Origin: Paludisphaera rhizosphaerae
Lineage (GTDB): Bacteria > Planctomycetota > Planctomycetia > Isosphaerales > Isosphaeraceae
Assembly (NCBI RefSeq): GCF_011065895.1
Contig: NZ_JAALCR010000010.1
Coordinates: forward strand, 243,921-307,920
Length of the DNA: 64,000 nt
Direction of reading: 5' to 3'
Shown here one piece after another: positions 41,989 to 49,870 of this stretch. Position numbers and translations under genes: made by a program. The notes under the pieces are model-generated. The model ran no database searches. It was given only the letters and a program-made list of their open reading frames with translations, and had not been told where the DNA came from. Numbering within the stretch: position 1 is the first letter of the stretch; each line of letters starts with the position of its first letter.

Positions 41989-44127
41989 TCAGGTCGCCGT
42001 AGGACCGTTCGGCGAACTTTCACGGCTTTCCGCTCGTGCGTCGCTCAGCGGCCTGTCTTCGGCGACTTCGGCGGCGTCAGGGAAGGCTTGTGTGGGGGAG
42101 ACGCCGTCCTCAGCGTCGTTGCGCAAATAGGGGATCAGGGGCGGGCTCACTGGATCTTCGAGCTTCATGTGTCGTTCGTTCACCTCGAGGTCGAATTTGG
42201 CCGGAGGTGCAGAATACTCCTTGTCGATGAGGACGATCTGCGTCAGGGAGAGTTCCTCGAGCTTCAGCTCGTAGAGCATGCGGTAGAACCCCTCGAACTG
42301 CCGTCGGTTCTCCCGCTCGCTGATGTTCTTCATCGCTGAGTCGATGATGAGAAGGGACGGCAAAGGGGCCTTCTCAGCCTCGGCTAGACGGTGGAGAGCG
42401 ATCGCAAAGCAGCTCTTGAACAAGTTCTTCTTGCCGCCGCTGCTGATCGTTGCGAATGAGGTGACCTGGGATTCTGGGTCCGTCTTCGGTCTGATGGACG
42501 GGAAGAAGCTGGGCGGGGACAGCTCGACGACGTCGTCGGCGGATATGCCGGGCACTCCCGCTCGGGTCAGACAATCGATGTAGAGTTCTTTCAGCTTTTC
42601 AACGTTCGACGCGTTGCTCTCGGCAGCCTCTCTTGCGGCCTTCAAATCGTCGCGTAGCAACCGTTCTCTGGTCTCGATCCCGGCGATGGATTCCTTCTGG
42701 GCTTCGACCATTTGGGAGAGTCTGCTGAGGGCGGCAAGGCTCGTGGCTTCCTGAAGGAGGGCTGCTCGTTCGCGTTCCTTCCCGAGGATGGCCGAGAGCA
42801 GAGCGGAATCGAACCTCCTGGACGCCTCGTTCCGTTCAGCCTCGATCTTAGCTTTCTGCGCCGCCAGTAGCTCTCGGGTGCGTCCCAGGTCGGCTAGGCT
42901 ATTTTGATGGCGAGCGATGATGTCCTTGAGTTCGACGACCCGAGCCTTCACGTCACGTTCGATGACGACCTGCTCGACCGAATATGGGGCCGCGTCGACA
43001 TCGATCTGACCGCAGACGTCGCAGCATCCAGCCTCGCGCGGAGGAAGCGACTGGGCGCATCGGGGGCATGCCGTGAAAGCAACGCCGGAGAGGACCGCGC
43101 GGGCCGAAGCGGACCTCTTGAACTTCAGCGAGAGAGTTTCGATCTCGTTCAGATGGCGGGTGTCGCGGTCGTGGGACGCTCGGAGATCCGCCATTGCCGC
43201 GTCGATGCGTCCCAACTCCTCGTCGAGTCGTCGGGCCTCCGGACGCAGTTCGTCCAGCGCGTGCCTGGTGAGTTGGTTTTGTGCTCTCGACCTCGCATCT
43301 TCGATCTCTTCCTGAAGGTCGTCCGCTCGCCCTCGAAGAGAATCCACCTTCTTTCTCAAAGCCTCCTCGGACTCGACCCCCACCTCTGTCAGTACGCGGA
43401 CCGTGCTCACCATGGTCGAGTTTAGGGCTTGTCGCTCACCTCGCAGTTGATCGAGTTGGGCCTCGAGGTCTGCGACCTTTTCGTCGTGGAACCCAATGAC
43501 GTAACGGACGACGTCGCGGCTCTTGTTCCTGAGGTATCATGCGGCGTCGTCGTCCAGATTGTAGAACGAGGAGTCCATCGAGTCCTGGTCGAGGTAGCAG
43601 TACCAAAGCAAATCGCGGAGGGAGAGGCGGGCCGAGTCGCTGTCTTGACGCGTCTTGCTCTTCCGGACTCGAGGGGGAACGATTCCCGAAAGCCAGAAGA
43701 CCAGATCGGAAAGGACTTCTACTCCCGTGCCGGGAAGTACCTCTCCCTCCGCCTTGCGCGCGGGCAGGTTTACTTGAAAAGCGGCTTCGCCCTCGCCCCA
43801 GCGGCAGATGACTCGATCCGACTCCCGCGGTCGCTCGATCGTGAGATCGTCTATTGCGAGCGAGATCGAAACCTTGGCGCCGACGAACTCCTTCTGCAAG
43901 GCTGGGGTTAACTCGATGTCGCCGCCAAGACAGTAGTCGACCAGCCTGGCGATGCTCGTCTTACCGGCCCCCATTTCTCCCCAAAAGTAGTTCACGTCCT
44001 CGAACGGGATGCTCACATTCCCACGCTTCAGGGACAGCTCCAGCCTGTTTAAGCGAAACTTCAAGGAGACAACTCCAGCGCGGATTTGGAGGATTGCGTC
44101 AGGCGGTGCCGGTGGTGATTTCTTCAC
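41989..44127 (-). pseudogene. ABC-3C SMC-like ATPase interrupted by an in-frame TGA
   Basis: The frame from GTG 44127 to the stop at 41989 would encode about 711 residues, but an in-frame TGA at 43537-43539 splits it. The N-part (196 residues) has Walker A VNYFWGEMGAGKTSIARLVD and WYCYLDQDSM. Directly after the TGA the same frame reads YLRNKSRDVVRYVIGFHDEK and then a long coiled coil with a CPRC/CDVC zinc hook. The C-part ends with an ABC signature-like ISSGGKKNLFKSCFAIALHR and Walker B LPSLLIIDSAMKN. ATG 43413 could start a separate C-part lacking the P-loop. It overlaps the middle-component gene and is third in the operon. Without readthrough the ATPase is inactive. Confidence 0.82.
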
Positions 44128-44680
44128 CCCATTTGAGGTCGATGATCTCGGGGACGACCTCGTAAACGAAGTCCTTCAACTTGGTGGCGGAATAACCCCC
44201 GAAGGCTTTCGCGATGACGTCGCTGCGTCGCTTGACGTCATCGTAGAGCGGGTCGCCCCGGAAGACGTCCGCGAGGTCTCGACCGGGGTCGGTGAGGCCT
44301 ATCTGCACCGTCTTACCGCTCACCTGGAGTTGCACCAAGCCCCGGGCCGACAGCAGCCCGAGCCATCGCCGATATCGCGGATCCCACGGTCCGTAGCGGA
44401 AGCGGATCATCTTGCTTTCGATCGACGTCCGCTCGCGCGGCTGCACCTGGGCGTTGTTCGGATTCTTCTTCGCGAGCCTCAAGGCCCGCTCCAGGCACGT
44501 AGGGTATCGCAGTAGGAAGTCGAGCTTCGCCAGCTTTGTGATCCCCTCGACGGCCTTCAGCTTCGTCGCCGGCGAGTTCTTTTGGTGATCGGAACTGCGA
44601 AGAAGGATGAGGAGCCTACCAAGGTGGTAGTCGTCCGTGGTTTCAGTCTCGGCGGCTGCTCGGACCAATCGGAAGCTCAT
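44099..44680 (-). CDS. ABC-3C middle component (winged-helix-like)
   Basis: 193 residues from ATG 44680, whose ATGA overlaps the stop of the DUF4297 gene; upstream in-frame codons are shadow. YHLGRLLILLRSSD and KLKAVEGITKLAKLDFLLRYP (about 18-60) followed by IESKMIRFRYGPWDPRYRRWLGLLSARGLV and a wing-like VSGKTVQIGLTDPG match the small middle components of ABC-three-component systems, which have a winged-helix fold. The family assignment comes from pattern and context, not from a search. Its end overlaps the ATPase start by 29 nt. Confidence 0.72.
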   Translation of the reverse strand: MSFRLVRAAAETETTDDYHLGRLLILLRSSDHQKNSPATKLKAVEGITKLAKLDFLLRYPTCLERALRLAKKNPNNAQVQPRERTSIESKMIRFRYGPWDPRYRRWLGLLSARGLVQLQVSGKTVQIGLTDPGRDLADVFRGDPLYDDVKRRSDVIAKAFGGYSATKLKDFVYEVVPEIIDLKWGEEITTGTA

Positions 44681-46035
44681 GCTGCGGGCTCCTGAATGGG
44701 GAAGCGGGGGCTCCACCAAACCCGAGTATCGCCCGTCAAGGCGCTCACCATGCCAAGGAGGTAGTCGTAAGGCTTGTGGCACACGCGTGCTGGTTCAGAG
44801 TCCGCGAGGCGACGCAGTCGGTCCTGGACTGCCACCATCATTCGCGGGCCGAACGGTTCGCCATCAAGCCGAGCTCTCAGATGGGCTTCGGAGCATTCGC
44901 CGAGGACGACTTCTTCGAGTTGCTTGAGTTCCCGCTGGGCCTGTTCGGGCGAACGATGAACGTCTTCCAGCTGATTGTATTCGGCCGCGAGCTCTCGACC
45001 TCGAAGATAATCGAACTGTTCGCCCAGGTGGCCGCGCTCCAGTTTCTCGCGAAGGATTCCGCTTCGGCTCGGGGCGCCGAGCTGAATTGTAGGCGGACCA
45101 GGGAAACGAAAACCGTTCGCCTGAGGCGTGCGAGGGCGGTACACCATCACTTCGGCGACGCTCAGTCGCTTGGCCGCAAGTATCGGATCAATGTCGGCCC
45201 CGTGGACCAACGAACGGACGTGCCTCATAGGATCCGTGGACACGAGAGACGAGGCCCGGAAGACCACGCCGATCAAATCCTCCAGATACTCGTCGAGGCG
45301 AGCGGGAGCCAACATCGAACAGTCAGAAAGCCGGCCGATATGTTCATGTGCGACATCCGCTTGATATGAAATCCGTGGCGGCCCCAGCCTCAAGTCCATC
45401 CTTTTCAGGACGACGAAGAGTTGCTCGGGCTGGCAAGCGCATTGGCCCTGCAGCTCGAGGAAGGTTTCATCATACGGTGCCGCGATCTCCTCATGGCTCT
45501 CGCACGAGCATACGTGCCTCAAGAACGAAACAGGTCGACGCCGCCTGCGTCTGGCCACGCGGTAGTCGTCCGTGCAATGATCGTAATCGGTGTTTGAGAC
45601 GAAGTAGAGAGTGCCGATCCGGTCTCCGAATTCGGCGACCAGGTCGACGAATCGGCCGATGCTCTTGACCATCTCCAGATCGCTCATCTTCCACGCCCCG
45701 TTTTCGGGGCGTGAGGTCTTTATCTGGTAAGCGTCGAATTTCCCGTCGTCCCGGTGGGCGAGGAAATCTTCGTGATGTTCACACCAGAGCGCGACGTAGG
45801 GCAAGAGTCCGCGCCGGGCCATGGCGAGAAGGATGACCCCATAAGCAAGCTGATACCGGAAACACTGCAGAACTGCGTCGCCTGGGTCGGAGGCGTCGTG
45901 AACTGCAGTGGGATCGGTAGGACCCGCCGCGATCGTCGGGGGTGTTTTCGGCTGGGGCGACTCAGACGACGGCCCAGGCTTCTTCTTGCAAGGCCCGCGC
46001 CGGCGTGGGGCAGGCTCTGGAGTTTCGTGCGCCAT
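44677..46035 (-). CDS. DUF4297-like nuclease/effector of an ABC-3C system
   Basis: 452 residues. After a Pro-rich N-terminus (about 1-50), residues 52-170 read GDAVLQCFRYQLAYGVILLA, WCEHHEDFLAHRDDGKFDAYQIKTSRP and LYFVSNTDYD. This is the DUF4297/Cap4-type restriction-endonuclease fold, with catalytic Glu/Asp and Q-x-K in YQIKT (about 98-102). The C-terminal domain ends in CHKPYDYLLGMVSALTGDTRVWWS, resembling the conserved tail of ABC-3C effectors. DUF4297 domains act as DNA endonucleases in anti-phage systems; here it would be the toxic output controlled by the ATPase. First gene of the operon; translationally coupled to the next. Confidence 0.8.
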   Translation of the reverse strand: MAHETPEPAPRRRGPCKKKPGPSSESPQPKTPPTIAAGPTDPTAVHDASDPGDAVLQCFRYQLAYGVILLAMARRGLLPYVALWCEHHEDFLAHRDDGKFDAYQIKTSRPENGAWKMSDLEMVKSIGRFVDLVAEFGDRIGTLYFVSNTDYDHCTDDYRVARRRRRRPVSFLRHVCSCESHEEIAAPYDETFLELQGQCACQPEQLFVVLKRMDLRLGPPRISYQADVAHEHIGRLSDCSMLAPARLDEYLEDLIGVVFRASSLVSTDPMRHVRSLVHGADIDPILAAKRLSVAEVMVYRPRTPQANGFRFPGPPTIQLGAPSRSGILREKLERGHLGEQFDYLRGRELAAEYNQLEDVHRSPEQAQRELKQLEEVVLGECSEAHLRARLDGEPFGPRMMVAVQDRLRRLADSEPARVCHKPYDYLLGMVSALTGDTRVWWSPRFPIQEPAA

Positions 46036-46749
46036 GTCCGAGAGTGAGGGAAAGGCGTCAGGAATGCGTGCCTGCTACAATCCGTCATGCTAATGGGGCA
46101 CGAGCCGCACCGCCAGATGGCACCGGGTGCGACTCGGATGAATCGCCTCGCCCGCCACACCTTCGCACTCGTCGCGGCGTGTTAAGGGCGATGTCGGCCA
46201 TCCCAGAGAGGGAGGGCGGCAGGATATCAGACCCGCAACAATCATGCTCGACTTCCTCAATCAGCGTTTCAACGACGATCGGCCTATCGTGCCATCGTCG
46301 ATTTAGAAAATCCGGCCGTGCGAACGCTCCAGCCGGAGAAGGAGTTGCGAGCCACGAGGATTCCAGACCCGGCACACCTCGGGCGTGCCGTCGAGGCGCT
46401 TAAGGCCGAGAGGTTCATCCTCAAACACCTCGACGGCCTCGGTGTGCACCTGGACATAGGACGCGGGCCGTGCAGAGATTCGGGACGCTGATCTGGGCTC
46501 AAGCGGACCTTCGAGTTTCCGATGGAAAAGCACCGATGATTGGGCCGCACAAGCCCAGCGATGGTCCGCCAGGCCGGTTCAATCCACTGGGTCCCACCGC
46601 GTGCTGCAAGGATCAGCAGGGGCCGTATGGGCGCACGACGAGTCCACAGGGGAGACGGCCCCCCGGCCATGACTTGACGAAGGCTCGCCGCCCTCGGAAT
46701 TTGGATCGACGCGCTATCACCATAGCCCCGCTTTCCGGAGGCGTTCGCG
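46036..46749. other. Gap between the defence operon and the TPR gene
   Basis: About 714 bp. Minus-strand open stretches exist (e.g. 46303-46533, ending GSQLLLRLERSHGRIF, which has protein-like composition but no ribosome-binding site or family). It should contain the promoter of the ABC-3C operon and possibly the right border of the element. No copy of the tRNA-Arg 3' end was found. Confidence 0.4.
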
Positions 46750-48120
46750 ATGGAGAACCTCGACCTGGAGGAGTTGGAGCTGGACGGCGGCGTGCTCGTG
46801 GAGTCGAGCGGGGGCGACGGCCGGGCCGTGCTCTGGATTCCGCTGGAGGGCGACGCGGGGTTCCAATACTGGGACCGCGTGGCTGCAGCGCATCGGAGCG
46901 AAGTCCGGGCCCGGGGCGGGCTCCGCTGGACGGCGGCGACGGCGACGCGGGCGCGGCGACGGACTTCGGGCGGGGCGTTGGGACGTCTGGTCGGCCGGCT
47001 GACGGGACGCGGGGCGGACGCGGGCTTGGTCATGCCCGACGGGGGGACGGCCGAGCGTTGCGGCGAGCGTCGGGCCGACCTGGCGTTGGTCTGGTCGGTG
47101 GACGGTGAGGCCCTCAACGAGGATCGACTGCGCGGGCTCTGGCCGGACGCGGTCACGTTCCGGCGGTTGGGTGGCCGGCTCGCGTTGGCGTCGGGGGTCG
47201 GGCTAGCGACGCCCGACGACGTCGACGAGGCCGAGGATTCGACGGCGCTGGCCGGCCGAATGTTGGAGTCGGCCCGCGCGGCGGGGGATCGGCGGGCGGA
47301 GGCGGCGGCGTTGGCCGACCTGGGGATGCTCTGGGCGAAGGACGGCCGGTCGGAGGCGGCCCTGGGGCCGCTGCACGAGGCCCTGGCGCTGCGGCGGACG
47401 CTGGGCGATCATGGTGGCGAGGCCGACGTCCTGGTCGACCTGGGCCGCGTCCTGGAGACGCTGGGACGGGCTCGGGAGTCGCGGGGGGCCCTGGACGCGG
47501 CGGCCGCGCTGGCCGCCGGCCTGGATGACGCCTTCGCTCGCAAGGCGGTCCTCGAACGCCTGGCCGACGCGCTCGTGAGGCGGGGGGATCCGGCCGGGGC
47601 GGCATCGGTGTTGGGGCGAGCCCGTGAGGCGGCCCGGGCGGCGGACGACCGTCGCCACGAGGCGCGGGTTCTGTGGCTGCAGGCGGCCGCGTGGGCCGAG
47701 GCGGGCCGTCCCGACCTGGCCCTGGCGAGGGCGAACGAGTCGACGGCGTTGCTGCGCTCGATCGGCTCGGCGGAGGCGGATTGGTACGAGGCCCAGCTGC
47801 GGCGGTACCGATCGGACGCCTCGACGTCGGCGTTGAAGACCGGGCCGATCGACGTCGCCGTCGCGACGAGTCCGGCCGCGGCCCCGACGCGCGTCACCGG
47901 CGATCTGGGGATCTTCCGGATGGCCCTGTCGGCGACGCGAGCGATGGCGACGTTCCTGGGCTCGGGGATGCGGACGACGACGGCCGAGGAACGTCGCCGT
48001 CGACTTGAGACGTGCCGAGCCTGCGCCCATCACACGGGGCTGCGGTGTCGGATCTGCGGCTGCTTCACGAAAGGGAAGTCCGCGATGCCCGACGAGCGGT
48101 GCCCCATCGGACGCTGGTGA
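46750..48120 (+). CDS. TPR protein with Cys-rich C-terminal module
   Basis: 456 residues. Residues about 150-345 hold four or five TPR units (RRAEAAALADLGMLWAKDGR, GEADVLVDLGRVLETLGRAR and similar), a scaffold for protein binding. The last about 45 residues, CRACAHHTGLRCRICGCFTKG, are a Cys-rich probable zinc-binding tail that ends DERCPIGRW. The N-terminus (about 1-150) is not recognised. High GC and Ala-rich like the resident genome. Role unknown. Confidence 0.7.
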   Translation: MENLDLEELELDGGVLVESSGGDGRAVLWIPLEGDAGFQYWDRVAAAHRSEVRARGGLRWTAATATRARRRTSGGALGRLVGRLTGRGADAGLVMPDGGTAERCGERRADLALVWSVDGEALNEDRLRGLWPDAVTFRRLGGRLALASGVGLATPDDVDEAEDSTALAGRMLESARAAGDRRAEAAALADLGMLWAKDGRSEAALGPLHEALALRRTLGDHGGEADVLVDLGRVLETLGRARESRGALDAAAALAAGLDDAFARKAVLERLADALVRRGDPAGAASVLGRAREAARAADDRRHEARVLWLQAAAWAEAGRPDLALARANESTALLRSIGSAEADWYEAQLRRYRSDASTSALKTGPIDVAVATSPAAAPTRVTGDLGIFRMALSATRAMATFLGSGMRTTTAEERRRRLETCRACAHHTGLRCRICGCFTKGKSAMPDERCPIGRW

Positions 48121-48256
48121 GACGTCGGCGGCGTGTCCCCAGGTTCTCAGAGGACGAGAAAACCAAAAACCTTGCCTGAACATCGTCCTTCTTGGAATCT
48201 TGCAAGGCAAATTCAAGTGGAATAAACGTATCGCCATGTTTAATCCAGGCCGCGCT

Positions 48257-49528
48257 TCAACCGGATGAATCTTTATATAAGTGCGATCCAAGATCGGGGG
48301 TTAATCCTTGGTCGATTTCTCGGATCCATTTTGAAAAGATCGATGAATCTGGATCGCTAGCCTTGGAGCAAAGAATGAGGAAAGAACGCACAGATGCAAA
48401 TTCGCCGTTTTTTAACAGCTTCTTGGCTAGAAGCATCTCAAACACCCTGGGAGGAAAGAAGTAATAAATTTGCTCATCCGGTGGCGTTACGGAAGCCAAG
48501 AGATGGTCCTTGGCCTTGGCAGCGTCTCCTTCCGCAAGCGACATGAGACCTAATATGGTATTGCTATTGAATACAGACAGGCCTCGTTGCCAAGGATCTG
48601 GATTGATGTGACATTCCCTAATCAACGAATTTGCGTGCGAACGAGCTTCTGCGAATCTTCTGTTGTCAAAAAGCGCAGTCATTAAATCAATTTCTACTGC
48701 AGGTTTATCATCGGCGTGTTTCGACAAGCTCAAGGCTTGCTCAAGCTCGGAGATTGCCATAGCAGAAAGAACTTCATGATCAGTCGGTACTCCGCGTCTA
48801 TTTTGCTCGCGTAAATATAGCAGTCCCAATTGGTGAGGCCAGGCCGGGTTGGTCGGGTCGACGCGTTTGCATTGAAGAAACCATTCGGCGCTTGTGTTGT
48901 AGTCACAGAAGCTCGCAAACTGAGCGGCATTGCCGAGAACGGCAGGGTTATTCCTCCACACGCGCACTTGAGCCACCCACAGACTCAAGCATTCTTGCCA
49001 GAACTCAGTATCGTTCATGGAAGGGGTAATGAGAGGGAGTTCGCGAATATCGTGATCGGGTATTTCAGTTATGATTCTGGTGATCAACCTATTTCGCCGT
49101 TCATGAATGCTATTGATGCTATCGTTCATAAACAATACCCATAGAACAACAATTAGCGAGGTTGTGTCTGACATGTTGTCGCGTAATGTGAGTTCAAGCT
49201 CATCTATATCCTCGGCCTGAAATCTCGAGGATAAACGACATATGGCTTGGCAAACTTTGTTGTCAATGCTATGCCAACCGGCGCTGCGAGCCTTGCGTAG
49301 AAGTTCCAATGCGCTGTCGACCGAGAATTCTCGCGCAAAATCCATATAGATGTTGAGTGCCGTGCGCGCCGCCAACTCGCTTCCGTGCTCAAGATCGCCT
49401 GTCATTCGTGCTGTGTTCCATTTGCGAGATCCGCTATCATTGAATCGATGTCCGCCCAATGATTGTCCGCAATATGGGCAATTGCCAAAAAGCACGTAGT
49501 TATGAATTGAGTCGCACGGCGGATGCAT
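48257..49528 (-). CDS. Low-GC TPR-like protein with N-terminal CPYCG motif, function unknown
   Basis: 423 residues. The N-terminus contains NYVLFGNCPYCGQSLGG (about 10-26), a half zinc ribbon. The middle and C-terminal parts are helical with TPR-like units (AEWFLQCKRVDPTNPAWPHQLGLLYLRE, split, about 216-243; ISELEQALSLSKHADDKPAVE). GC content is clearly lower than in all neighbours, which indicates recent horizontal acquisition. It lies downstream of the RHS gene on the same strand, where immunity genes of polymorphic toxins usually sit, but no immunity family is recognised. Confidence 0.65.
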   Translation of the reverse strand: MHPPCDSIHNYVLFGNCPYCGQSLGGHRFNDSGSRKWNTARMTGDLEHGSELAARTALNIYMDFAREFSVDSALELLRKARSAGWHSIDNKVCQAICRLSSRFQAEDIDELELTLRDNMSDTTSLIVVLWVLFMNDSINSIHERRNRLITRIITEIPDHDIRELPLITPSMNDTEFWQECLSLWVAQVRVWRNNPAVLGNAAQFASFCDYNTSAEWFLQCKRVDPTNPAWPHQLGLLYLREQNRRGVPTDHEVLSAMAISELEQALSLSKHADDKPAVEIDLMTALFDNRRFAEARSHANSLIRECHINPDPWQRGLSVFNSNTILGLMSLAEGDAAKAKDHLLASVTPPDEQIYYFFPPRVFEMLLAKKLLKNGEFASVRSFLILCSKASDPDSSIFSKWIREIDQGLTPDLGSHLYKDSSG

Positions 49529-49870
49529 GCGTTGTTCCTTGGTGTCGAGAAACCTGGCTTTCTATGCAACGACTTATTGTGGGTGCGTGTCGAGGCAAAC
49601 ATTGCTGAGTGGGGGGGGTCGGCTTGTCTTTGGTTATGACCTGATCGAGAGCGTCGTCTTTGGCGTTGTATAAGGCCGGGTCGACCTCAGATATAGGCCT
49701 GCAACGTCAGCAAGCCTCTTGGGTCGTCGAGGCCGCCGCCGAGACCAGCGTTATTGTCAACTACAACCCGGTGGCCAGCCGCATCACTCGGCCATGGATC
49801 TGAGAATGCTGTTCTCGCCTGCAGCCCGGGAGCAAACTCCTGTATCGTATGCAACAGCGTCAACCCGAGC
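49529..49870. other. Gap downstream of the RHS gene
   Basis: About 340 bp. Minus-strand fragments with protein-like sequence (DDPRGLLTLQAYI*, and in another frame PALYNAKDDALDQVITKD) suggest a decayed coding sequence, perhaps an old displaced RHS tip. Not strong enough to call a gene. Confidence 0.35.

Noticed and set aside
46560..46620. GGTTCAATCC-like string considered as a right attachment site
   Set aside because: It matches the tRNA-Arg T-loop only over a few bases, and the acceptor-stem part is absent.
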